A stretch of DNA of 6,578 nucleotides from Candidatus Parcubacteria bacterium (GCA_023140595.1 JAGLLI010000064.1:1-6578); one strand, 5' to 3'. Shown: positions 1 through 5,957, counted from the first letter of the stretch. Notes: a model not told the origin generated them from the sequence alone. A program made the numbers and translations.

Positions 1-398
1 GAAGTATATTTCGGTTTTATTTTTAAATATTCGCAAGGATTAATCTTTATATTTCTAAAATCAAAATCCGTTAATATTTTTTTCAAATTTGAAATTTGAT
101 TTATTGGCAGCCAAATATCAACCTTGTCTTTTAATCTTTTAATAACATCTTTCCGCTCAGACAAACATCCTGTTAACAATATTTTCACGTTTTTATTTTC
201 CTTTTTAATTTTATAAGCCAAACCGTAAACCCGATCTTCAGCTGATTGCCGTATGCCGCAAGTCGTCAACACCACTAAATCAACTTGGCTCTGTTTTTCA
301 GCCTTCTTATAGCCAATATCATCCAAACAAGCGGCAATCCGCTCTGAATCACTCTTATTCATTTGGCAGCCGATTGTGGTTATATAATATGTTTTCAT
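1..398 (-). CDS. miaB: MiaB-type tRNA methylthiotransferase, N-terminal part (cut by window edge)
   Basis: This is a partial gene: 132 codons are present and the 3' two thirds lie beyond the left edge. MiaB is a radical-SAM enzyme that adds a methylthio group to i6A37 in tRNAs reading UNN codons. The visible part is the UPF0004 domain, which binds the auxiliary [4Fe-4S] cluster. Its three cysteines are all present: Cys11 in TIGCQMNKSDSERIA, Cys47 in TTCGIRQSAEDRVYG and Cys78 in TGCLSER. GCQMN followed by SDSE is the MiaB form; MtaB usually has GCKVN and RimO has GCPKN. The usual Asn before Cys47 is Thr here. The radical-SAM CxxxCxxC motif and TRAM domain would be outside the window. The ATG at 396-398 starts exactly where family members begin; no clear Shine-Dalgarno precedes it. 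It is divergent from the P-loop gene. A 15-nt AAATTTG heptamer tract lies at 85-99. Confidence 0.85.
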   Translation of the reverse strand, partial: MKTYYITTIGCQMNKSDSERIAACLDDIGYKKAEKQSQVDLVVLTTCGIRQSAEDRVYGLAYKIKKENKNVKILLTGCLSERKDVIKRLKDKVDIWLPINQISNLKKILTDFDFRNIKINPCEYLKIKPKYT

Positions 399-437
399 AT
401 TCTCATAGATTAGCAAATAAAAAGGTTTTTATCAAAT

Positions 438-468
438 TTGACAAAATATACGCATTGTGCTATATAAT
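438..468 (+). promoter_or_regulatory. Sigma-70-type promoter for the P-loop gene
   Basis: A perfect TTGACA -35 box lies at 438-443. After a 17-nt spacer comes TATATA (461-466), preceded by an extended -10 TG dinucleotide at 458-459. A perfect TATAAT is also present two bases on (463-468, 19-nt spacer). Start of transcription would be around 473-475, giving a leader of about 40 nt. A 10-bp palindrome TCAAATTTGA (432-441) overlaps the -35 box and could be an operator, though such palindromes arise easily in this base composition. Confidence 0.6.
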
Positions 469-474
469 AATCAA
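445..474 (-). promoter_or_regulatory. Possible promoter for the miaB-like gene
   Basis: On the minus strand a TTGATT -35-like hexamer (469-474) and a TATATT -10-like hexamer (445-450) are separated by 18 nt. They would place transcription start near 437-439 and give a leader of about 40 nt. It overlaps the opposite-strand promoter almost completely, so the two would compete. In DNA this AT-rich, chance matches are common. Confidence 0.35.
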
Positions 475-501
475 GTTCTTAATCCTACATTTATACAAAA
501 A

Positions 502-513
502 AAGGAGGTGATC
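502..513 (+). promoter_or_regulatory. Unusually long Shine-Dalgarno site
   Basis: AAGGAGGTGATC is a 12-nt uninterrupted complement of the conserved 3' tail of bacterial 16S rRNA (which ends GATCACCTCCTT plus A). The AGGAGG core (503-508) lies 7 nt before the TTG at 516-518. This decides the start codon despite it being TTG. Confidence 0.85.
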
Positions 514-515
514 TT

Positions 516-1034
516 TTGAAAATTTTAATTACCGGTGTCGGTAAAACTGGTAAATCAACCTTTAGAAAAAAACTCGTTAAAAATTTGTTAAATTCAGGGC
601 AAAGTACTGAGAGCTATGATTGTGATTATGATCGTAATTATTTACCAAAATCTTTTTCAAATGATATCATCTATATTATTGAGGATGTACATGGGCCAAC
701 AAAAAACGCTGTATTCCCTCTTGAATTTTTTGACATGATATTTTATATCATGCCGAAATGGTTCACTAGCCTAAGATTTTGGGTAACACAGGCGATTCCT
801 TGGTATAAGTTAGGTAAATTTGCTTGGGATGCTGATGCCGGCAAGTACGGAGAATGGAAAGGAACGGGAAAGAATAATGACATAAGAAACTTTTTTCCAA
901 TCATATGCGAAATTTTCATTGAACTAAAAAACAGAAACAAATGGATCAAAGAAGATATCGCGATTATTAAAAAAACAACAATCAAATACGTAGTTGTTGT
1001 TCCTAGAAAAAAAGGAGGAAAAATTATCTTCTAA
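516..1034 (+). CDS. Small orphan P-loop NTPase/kinase-like protein, function unknown
   Basis: I do not recognise a specific family. The 172-residue product opens with a classical Walker A motif, GVGKTGKS at residues 7-14, directly after a short hydrophobic beta strand (MKILIT). This is the layout of small P-loop kinases and GTPases. A Walker-B-like strand IIYIIEDVHG follows at 51-60, with acidic Glu56-Asp57, and an acidic YDCDYDR stretch lies at 34-40. The middle (about 66-106) is rich in aromatic residues, including FWVTQAIPWY at 88-97. The C-terminus is basic and ends in a strand plus RKKGGK. There is no signal peptide or clear membrane segment. The start is TTG at 516, fixed by a 12-nt Shine-Dalgarno match and by Walker A sitting at the normal distance from it. 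The gene stands alone, with its own promoter and terminator. It could be a nucleotide or metabolite kinase; the substrate cannot be guessed. Confidence 0.8.
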   Translation: MKILITGVGKTGKSTFRKKLVKNLLNSGQSTESYDCDYDRNYLPKSFSNDIIYIIEDVHGPTKNAVFPLEFFDMIFYIMPKWFTSLRFWVTQAIPWYKLGKFAWDADAGKYGEWKGTGKNNDIRNFFPIICEIFIELKNRNKWIKEDIAIIKKTTIKYVVVVPRKKGGKIIF

Positions 1035-1069
1035 AAAGAGTCGTTTGCAAAAATGCAATGGCTCTTTTT
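1033..1069. terminator. Hairpin terminator between convergent genes, probably bidirectional
   Basis: AAAAAGAG (1033-1040) pairs with CTCTTTTT (1062-1069). An inner stem TTGCA/TGCAA (1045-1049 with 1054-1058) closes an AAAA loop, and C1042-G1060 plus two wobbles join the two stems around a single bulged base. T-runs occur on both strands at the stem base, and more T follows at 1072-1076. The structure overlaps the last bases of both convergent genes (stops at 1032-1034 and 1068-1070), so it can end transcription from both sides. Confidence 0.8.
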
Positions 1070-2018
1070 AAATTTTTATTAATTTTAGTTGACTAAAACT
1101 TGCCCAAGAAAAAATAGCATCTTCTTCTTTTGGCTCACTGCTATAAACATATTGTGCGCAAAAAGCCAAAGCTCTTTCTAGAATAGCAAATTTAATAGCT
1201 GCTTGCATGCTATCTTTTTCTAATTTTGAAAGTTTTCTTTCTTCTTCATAGCCTTGAATAAATAATAGATAATTTTCCATACTCCATATTTTAAAATCGT
1301 CAATAAAACTCCACCCTCGCAAAGCCTGTCCCAAATCTAACACAAGATATCCGTAATAAGCTCTATCAAAATCTATGATAGCTCTTATTTTTTTGTCTTT
1401 CCATAAAACATGGCGTTTACCAAGATCCTCATGTATCATGCCCTTTGACAAACAATCCGGTAAAATAATTTTATTTATTTCATTTTGATATAATTTAATA
1501 AATTCTCTATTTTTAGGAAAATTACTATTCAAAATATCATTTATATTATTATCAAAATATTTTTTGGTTAGCTCAATTCCGAAATTCACATCACCCCTTA
1601 AATTTTCAGCATTATATTTTTCAACCAATTTATGATACTTGCCTAATATTTTTCCAACTTTTTTTATTTCTTCCCTTGTTGGATTTCCTTTTACTTGTTT
1701 TCCATCTATATATTTTCTCAAAAATCCATTTTTATTATTAATAGTTACTACAACTTCTCCGTTTGTATTTGTTTCGTAATTATGAGCCGGAAAATTATTC
1801 TTTTTTAATAAATCAAGCAACTTCAACTCTCCTCTTATATTATCTGCAGATCTAAAGCGCAATCTTTCGCCGCATAAACGCAAAAAATAATTACCTTTAT
1901 TGGTTTTTATCTTATAGCTAAAATTCCCGCTTGTCTTTATTTGTTTAAATGTTAATAAATCTCCAATGCTGTATCTATTTACAATTTCTTTTATTTGTTT
2001 TTTATATAAATTGTTCAT
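1068..2018 (-). CDS. APH/choline-kinase-fold phosphotransferase (small-molecule kinase)
   Basis: The 316-residue protein has the protein-kinase-like fold of aminoglycoside phosphotransferases, homoserine kinase II and SrkA. The N-lobe has the strand NYFLRL (43-48) and an ExxLLxLL-type helix followed by NNFPA (64-78). GKYHKL (126-131) is the typical start of the hinge/C-lobe. The catalytic loop is HEDLGKRHVLW (196-206), with His196 and the base Asp198; the metal-binding loop is IDFDRAYYG (215-223), and LDLG follows at 227-230. The usual metal-binding Asn of the HxDxxxxN loop is His203; macrolide phosphotransferases also carry His there, so activity need not be lost. It is the last gene of the mur cluster, 3 nt behind the murC stop with no visible Shine-Dalgarno, so it is probably translated by coupling. 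The substrate is unknown: an amino-sugar kinase of the AmgK type, a homoserine/choline-type kinase or an antibiotic kinase are all possible. No transmembrane segment is seen. Confidence 0.85.
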   Translation of the reverse strand: MNNLYKKQIKEIVNRYSIGDLLTFKQIKTSGNFSYKIKTNKGNYFLRLCGERLRFRSADNIRGELKLLDLLKKNNFPAHNYETNTNGEVVVTINNKNGFLRKYIDGKQVKGNPTREEIKKVGKILGKYHKLVEKYNAENLRGDVNFGIELTKKYFDNNINDILNSNFPKNREFIKLYQNEINKIILPDCLSKGMIHEDLGKRHVLWKDKKIRAIIDFDRAYYGYLVLDLGQALRGWSFIDDFKIWSMENYLLFIQGYEEERKLSKLEKDSMQAAIKFAILERALAFCAQYVYSSEPKEEDAIFSWASFSQLKLIKI

Positions 2019-2021
2019 AAT

Positions 2022-3443
2022 TCAAATCTGTTTAACCAACCCCTCCCCAATCCGAAACACATCTCCCGCCCCCATTAAAATAATAACTTCATCTCTCTGA
2101 ATTGTATCGCGCAAATACTTCTCACATTCATCTAAAGTCGCAATATATTCCACTTTTGACTTTTGACTTTTGACTTTTGACTTTATCAACTTAACAAGAT
2201 CCCTACTATGCACTCCCCCATGTTTCTCACGAGCGCTGCCGTAAATATCCAACACCACCACCTCATCAGCATCATCAAAACTTTGCGCAAAATCATCAAG
2301 CAAGGCTTTTGTCCGAGTAAAGGTATGCGGATGAAAAACAACGCGAATTTTTTTATCTCCGTATTTTTGTCTAGCGCCTGCTAGCGTGGTTTTAATTTCC
2401 GTCGGATGATGCGCGTAGTCATCAAGAATAATAGCGCCGTTAAATTTTCCCATCGCCTCCATTCGCCTAGACGTTCCTTTAAATTCTTCCAAATAAGTTC
2501 TAATATCCACTAAATCAACTCCCAATTCAATTGATGCTGCAATTATTGCCAAAGCGTTATAAATATTATGCTCGCCAGTAAGTTGAATTGAAAAATTTCC
2601 CAACTCGGTATTCTTTAACAAATCATCTTCCTCAAAAACGCTTGATCCAATTTTTACTTTAAAATATTGTTTATCGTTCGCTTGTTTAATATCATAGGCT
2701 ACATAATCAGCTGACTCGTTTATCGCGTAACTGATAACTTTTGCCCGCGTATTAACCAACGCGATTTTTCTAATTATCGGATTGTCAAAATTAGCAACCA
2801 ACCAGCCTTTTTTTGGAATTTTTTTAATAAATTCAATAAAAACCTGATTATAATCATCCTCTGTTGGAAAAAAATCCGGATGATCATAATCAATATTATT
2901 TAAGAGAACCGCGCGCGGTTTTAAATATTGCAATTTATTGCCGTATTCATCTGATTCCAAAACAAAATAATCTGAATTACCCAGCAGGCTATTGCCGTTA
3001 AACTGCGGAACTTTCGCGCCTACTATTAATTTTGGATCTCGTCCCGACTCTTTTAAAACATAAGCCAGCCACGCGGAAACAGTTGTTTTTCCATGACTGC
3101 CGCAAACGGAAATTCCATATTCTTGATTAAACAACAAAGCAAGCGCTTCGCCATAGCTTAAAACATTTTTTATATTTTTATAGGCAAAAGCCGTTTCCGG
3201 ATTTATTTCTTTTTTAAAAGCCAAGGAATACACGACTAAGCCAACATCACTTGGAATATTATGCTCGTCAAATTTATGAAAAACTTTTATGCCGGCATTT
3301 TTTAACATATCATAATAAAAATGATCCCCCTCGTCAGAGCCGCTTACTCCTATGCCTGCATTTTTTAACATTCTTGCCAAAGCCGAAGTGCCGGCGCCTT
3401 CAATACCGATGATATGCGCTTTTTTGATGTTTTTTATATTCAT
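2022..3443 (-). CDS. murC: UDP-N-acetylmuramate--L-alanine ligase
   Basis: MurC is the cytoplasmic ATP-dependent ligase that adds L-Ala to UDP-MurNAc, the first step of peptide-stem synthesis. At 473 residues it has the usual length. Domain 1 (about 1-105) begins with the Rossmann-like AHIIGIEGAGTSALARML at 9-26; the Met usual before Ser20 is Thr19. The central ATPase domain has GSHGKTT (115-121), ESDEY (163-167), NNIDYDHPD (182-190) and GEHNIYNA (290-297). The C-terminal domain has DDYAHHPTEI (341-350), HPHTFTRT (371-378), DIYGSAREK (399-407) and GAGD (458-461). DIYxxAREK and the N-terminal loop favour MurC over the tripeptide ligase Mpl. Residues 421-431 (KSKVKSQKSKV) are an insertion encoded by a 7-bp tandem repeat, lying on the surface side between conserved segments. 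The ATG at 3441-3443 has no Shine-Dalgarno; a palindromic hairpin ends 10 nt upstream. The TGA stop is 3 nt before the kinase start. Confidence 0.95.
   Translation of the reverse strand: MNIKNIKKAHIIGIEGAGTSALARMLKNAGIGVSGSDEGDHFYYDMLKNAGIKVFHKFDEHNIPSDVGLVVYSLAFKKEINPETAFAYKNIKNVLSYGEALALLFNQEYGISVCGSHGKTTVSAWLAYVLKESGRDPKLIVGAKVPQFNGNSLLGNSDYFVLESDEYGNKLQYLKPRAVLLNNIDYDHPDFFPTEDDYNQVFIEFIKKIPKKGWLVANFDNPIIRKIALVNTRAKVISYAINESADYVAYDIKQANDKQYFKVKIGSSVFEEDDLLKNTELGNFSIQLTGEHNIYNALAIIAASIELGVDLVDIRTYLEEFKGTSRRMEAMGKFNGAIILDDYAHHPTEIKTTLAGARQKYGDKKIRVVFHPHTFTRTKALLDDFAQSFDDADEVVVLDIYGSAREKHGGVHSRDLVKLIKSKVKSQKSKVEYIATLDECEKYLRDTIQRDEVIILMGAGDVFRIGEGLVKQI
2152..2184 (-). repeat. Heptanucleotide tandem repeat inside murC
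   Basis: The tract has exact 7-bp periodicity for 33 nt, about 4.7 copies, with four full TTTTGAC units at 2154-2181 (GTCAAAA on the coding strand). Three units make 21 nt, so the repeat encodes a seven-residue cycle of K, S, V and Q (murC residues about 421-431). Gain or loss of one unit would shift the frame, removing the last 40 or so residues including GAGD at 458-461. Confidence 0.95.
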
Positions 3444-3453
3444 AAATAATATC

Positions 3454-3482
3454 GTAGGAACATGGCACTGCCCTGTTCCTAC
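3454..3482. repeat. GTAG-headed palindrome (REP-like) between mtaD and murC
   Basis: GTAGGAACA (3454-3462) and TGTTCCTAC (3474-3482) are perfect 9-bp inverted arms. Inside them one T-C mismatch is followed by GGC/GCC (3464-3466 with 3470-3472) and a 3-nt loop. Each strand therefore starts with GTAG at the foot of the hairpin, the tetranucleotide typical of REP elements moved by TnpA_REP (RAYT) transposases. The right arm supplies the TAG stop of the upstream amidohydrolase gene, and the left arm ends 10 nt before the murC ATG. No T-run follows, so it is unlikely to be an intrinsic terminator. As RNA it could be a processing or translation-control hairpin. Confidence 0.85.
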
Positions 3483-4774
3483 TGAAATTTACATGCATTT
3501 CTCAAAACCTCATCCTCGTCCACCCCAAAAACTTCCCTATCGCGCATAACAATCTTGCCATTAATAATCACATTTTCAACATCGCCCGCATTAACCGCGT
3601 AAACCAAATGCGAATAAGGATTATATACCGGTGATAAATGCGGCTTATCAAGATTAATTGTTATTATATCAGCTTTTTTGCCGATTTCAAGCGAACCGAT
3701 TTTATCATCCATTCCAAGCGCCTTGGCTCCGTTAATTGTCGCCATCTTCACAACTTCGGAGGCGGAAGCTATTTCCGGATTCAAATTATTTATTTTATGC
3801 AATAAAGCGCAAACGCGCATATCTGAAAATAAATCCAAAGTATTATTGCTGGCAGCGCCATCTGTTCCCAAACCGATTATTAATCCAGATTCATTCATTT
3901 TCTTAAAATTCATAACGCCTGAGGCTAATTTCATATTGCTAATCGGACAATGACTTGTTTTTACTTGCCTATTTTTATATACTTCAATATCCTCGTCATC
4001 AAGCCAAATGCTATGCGCGGCAATTGTCTTGTTATCCAGAATTCCCATCTCATCCAAATATTTAACCGGACTTTTTTTATTTATCCGCAAACAATCTTCA
4101 TTTTCTTTTTTGGTTTCGCTTATATGCAGATGCAGATTTACCGAATATTTATCTGCCAATTCTTTAGCTTTAATTAAATTTTCTCTTGAACAAGCATAAA
4201 TAGAATGCGGCGCGACCGCAACTGAAATCAATTCTCTATCTTGATGTTTTAATATCATTGCTTCTGTTTTTTCCAATGCCTCTTTGGGAGTTTTACGGCT
4301 TGGCGTTGGAAAATCCAATATTACCTCGCCAATCAAAGCGCGCATTCCAATCTTGTTCGCGACAGAAGCTGTTTCTTGTTCAAAAAAATACATATTATTA
4401 AAACATGTAACTCCTGACTTTATCATTTCCAAACAGGCAAGCGCGGAAGCATTTTTAATAAAATTCTTATTAACATATTTTGCCTCAGCAGGCCAAATAT
4501 GTTTTTCCAGCCATGTTGACAATGGCAAATCATCCGCAATCCCGCGAAAATAAACCTTAGCCGCGTGCGTATGCGTATTAATCAACCCTGGCATAACAAT
4601 ACTATTTCCAACATCAATAATTTTTTCGCTTTTATATTTTTTCAAAATTTCCTTTCCGCCGATTGCTATTATTCTGTCATTATCAACAGCCACAACTCCA
4701 TCATTAAAAATAGACATCTGATTATCCATGGTCAAAACATATTTTCCTTTAATAATTAGACTGCAATTTTTCAT
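3479..4774 (-). CDS. mtaD: Amidohydrolase, MTA/SAH deaminase-like (MtaD/TrzN family)
   Basis: The 431-residue protein is a cytoplasmic zinc amidohydrolase of the 5-methylthioadenosine/S-adenosylhomocysteine deaminase group, which hydrolyses the adenine 6-amino group to give the inosine derivative and ammonia. Ligands expected from the family are all visible: His68 and His70 in GLINTHTH, His217 in LHLHISE, and Asp305 in GLGTDGAASNN. Catalytic/substrate residues also match: Glu97 in IWPAEAKYV, His190 in VAPHSIYACS, Glu220 and His254 in AAHSIW. A small beta-sandwich is formed by the N-terminal 60 residues and the C-terminal end (KADIITINL at 367-375, VENVIINGKIVM at 399-410). Its ATG overlaps the murG stop in an ATGA arrangement, indicating coupled translation; no Shine-Dalgarno is visible. 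The TAG stop lies in the arm of a palindromic repeat. Related deaminases act on other nucleosides, guanine or triazines, so the substrate is inferred. Its place between two mur genes is unusual. Confidence 0.88.
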   Translation of the reverse strand: MKNCSLIIKGKYVLTMDNQMSIFNDGVVAVDNDRIIAIGGKEILKKYKSEKIIDVGNSIVMPGLINTHTHAAKVYFRGIADDLPLSTWLEKHIWPAEAKYVNKNFIKNASALACLEMIKSGVTCFNNMYFFEQETASVANKIGMRALIGEVILDFPTPSRKTPKEALEKTEAMILKHQDRELISVAVAPHSIYACSRENLIKAKELADKYSVNLHLHISETKKENEDCLRINKKSPVKYLDEMGILDNKTIAAHSIWLDDEDIEVYKNRQVKTSHCPISNMKLASGVMNFKKMNESGLIIGLGTDGAASNNTLDLFSDMRVCALLHKINNLNPEIASASEVVKMATINGAKALGMDDKIGSLEIGKKADIITINLDKPHLSPVYNPYSHLVYAVNAGDVENVIINGKIVMRDREVFGVDEDEVLRNACKFQ

Positions 4775-5898
4775 ATTAAATCTTTAATTATTTTCAAAAT
4801 CTCTTCCTCGCACTCTGTGTTAATAACTTTCTTAATATTATTTTTTAATTTATTTCTCAACTCATCGTCTTTTAAAATTTTTTTTATATTATTCAACAAT
4901 ATCTCGCCGTTTAATTCTTTTTGGCCTAAAACTACGGCCGCCTCTTCTTTAGAAAAAATTTCAGCGTTTTCTTCTTGATGCGAATTTGGCATTGGGATTA
5001 GAATCGTTGGTTTGGCAATATAGGATAGTTCGGTTAATGTTCCCATGCCTGCGCGGGAAATAATAATATCCGCGGCGGCAAATACTTTTATTAAGCCAAA
5101 AGCGTCTAAAAATTCAAAAAATTTATATCCAGGATTTTTCTCCATTGCTTCTTCCATTTTTTTATTTGACTTGCCTTTTCCTGTTATATGCAAAATTTGG
5201 CAGACTTTTGTTAAACCATTTATATTTTTCAAAATTAAATCATTAATCGCTTCCGCGCCGGTTCCTCCGCCGATGACAAGCAAAATCGGCTTATCGGTTC
5301 GCATGCCGATTTTTTGCGTTGCCTCGCGCTTGCTGATTTTATTTTCAATAAATTCCTTGCGAATTGGATTGCCTGTCAAAACAGCTTTTTTTCCATAATC
5401 AGCCAGAGATTTTTTAAAAGTTACTGATATTATTTTTACAAACGGAGCCATTAATTTATTAGCTAATCCCGGACGCGCGTCAAGCTGATGAATTAAAACA
5501 GGCGCGCGCAAAATCCATGCCGCCCACACAAGCGGTACGCTTACAAACGAACCGGCGCTAATAATCAAGCTTGGCTTCTCTTTTAAAATAATAAAAAACG
5601 ACTGCCAAAAACCTAAATAAATTTGAAAAAAATCCAAAACATTTTGCAATGACAAATAACGCCTTAATTTACCAGACGGTATGGACATAAACCGAATTCC
5701 AGACGACTCAACTAATTGCCTTTCCGGTCCATCTTTGGTTCCAACCCAAAGAAACTCAGGCTTCTGAAATTTTGAAAGACTTTTGGAATCTTCTCGCTTT
5801 AACAAATCAACCATTGCCAAAAGCGGTGTCACCGACCCACCGGTACCGCCCCCGCTCAATATTATCTTGACAGTTTTATTTTTTTGTGATATGTTCAT
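4771..5898 (-). CDS. murG: MurG-like UDP-GlcNAc:lipid I N-acetylglucosaminyltransferase
   Basis: MurG is the GT28 (GT-B fold) enzyme that transfers GlcNAc to lipid I at the inner face of the membrane, making lipid II. The 375-residue product is of normal length. The N-terminal glycine loop is GGTGGSVTP (17-25), followed by SAGSFVSVP (114-122), HQLDARPGLANK (137-148) and VLTGNPIR (173-180). The C-terminal UDP-GlcNAc domain has IGGGTGAEAIN (209-219), SRAGMGTLTE (281-290, with the ribose-binding Glu290) and HQEENA (307-312). Departures from the model enzymes are Ser22 where they have His, Ser/Phe in the GGYVSGP-type motif, HQLD instead of HEQN, and GGT instead of GGS in the second glycine loop. 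A hydrophobic, aromatic stretch at 89-104 could be the membrane-association patch. It is the first gene of the minus-strand cluster and overlaps mtaD by 4 nt. No Shine-Dalgarno is present; a TATAAT lies 7 nt before the ATG, suggesting a leaderless mRNA. Confidence 0.9.
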   Translation of the reverse strand: MNISQKNKTVKIILSGGGTGGSVTPLLAMVDLLKREDSKSLSKFQKPEFLWVGTKDGPERQLVESSGIRFMSIPSGKLRRYLSLQNVLDFFQIYLGFWQSFFIILKEKPSLIISAGSFVSVPLVWAAWILRAPVLIHQLDARPGLANKLMAPFVKIISVTFKKSLADYGKKAVLTGNPIRKEFIENKISKREATQKIGMRTDKPILLVIGGGTGAEAINDLILKNINGLTKVCQILHITGKGKSNKKMEEAMEKNPGYKFFEFLDAFGLIKVFAAADIIISRAGMGTLTELSYIAKPTILIPMPNSHQEENAEIFSKEEAAVVLGQKELNGEILLNNIKKILKDDELRNKLKNNIKKVINTECEEEILKIIKDLI

Positions 5899-5913
5899 TT
5901 TATTGATTATAAT
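5867..5913 (+). promoter_or_regulatory. Candidate promoters for the zinc-ribbon gene
   Basis: Two overlapping possibilities exist. The first is a perfect TTGACA at 5867-5872, 17-nt spacer, TATGTT at 5890-5895 with an extended TG at 5887-5888. The second is TTGTGA at 5884-5889, 18-nt spacer, perfect TATAAT at 5908-5913. Both lie in or near the 5' end of murG on the opposite strand and would give leaders of about 45-65 nt before the ATG at 5965. Confidence 0.45.
5906..5911 (-). promoter_or_regulatory. -10 box for a leaderless murG transcript
   Basis: On the minus strand a perfect TATAAT occupies 5906-5911, and 7 nt later comes the murG ATG (5898). The normal distance from -10 box to start of transcription would put the first base at or next to the A of ATG, so the mRNA would have essentially no leader. 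This fits the absence of a Shine-Dalgarno. No good -35 hexamer is seen at 16-18 nt. The element shares the self-complementary ATTATAAT (5906-5913) with the plus-strand promoter. Confidence 0.5.
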
Positions 5914-5950
5914 TTGATGTTTAACAAAATTTTATTAACTAAAATTTTAA

Positions 5951-5957
5951 AAGGAGG
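5951..5957 (+). promoter_or_regulatory. Shine-Dalgarno site deciding the zinc-ribbon start
   Basis: AAGGAGG at 5951-5957 lies 7 nt before the ATG at 5965-5967. It selects this start over the in-frame upstream ATGs at 5914 and 5917, which have no ribosome binding site and would add 17 residues ahead of the zinc ribbon. Confidence 0.8.

Noticed and set aside
81..94. Perfect 14-bp palindrome TTTCAAATTTGAAA
   Set aside because: It lies within the miaB coding sequence and results from the heptamer AAATTTG tract; no reason to call it an operator.
743..985. Minus-strand ORF of 80 codons opposite the P-loop gene
   Set aside because: It lies wholly inside the P-loop gene on the other strand and has no ribosome binding site or recognisable domain; the P-loop frame has a Walker A motif and a strong Shine-Dalgarno.
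1011..1018. AAAGGAGG inside the end of the P-loop gene, as a possible ribosome binding site
   Set aside because: No usable start codon with an open frame follows; the sequence encodes the Lys-Gly-Gly tail and is followed by the stop and terminator.
3454..3482. Reading the mtaD-murC palindrome as an intrinsic terminator
   Set aside because: No T-run follows the hairpin on either strand and murC begins 10 nt later.
3352..3549. Plus-strand ORF spanning the mtaD-murC junction
   Set aside because: It is antisense to the start of murC and the end of mtaD, both with clear family motifs, and crosses the palindrome; no initiation signals.
3678..4759. Several plus-strand ORFs (3678-3953, 3950-4177, 4008-4199, 4284-4553, 4565-4759)
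   Set aside because: All are antisense to the amidohydrolase, which has every family metal ligand; none has a domain or ribosome binding site.
5045..5398. Plus-strand ORF of 117 codons
   Set aside because: It is antisense to conserved murG motifs (SRAGMGTLTE, GGGTGA, TGNP) and its composition reflects the complementary codons.
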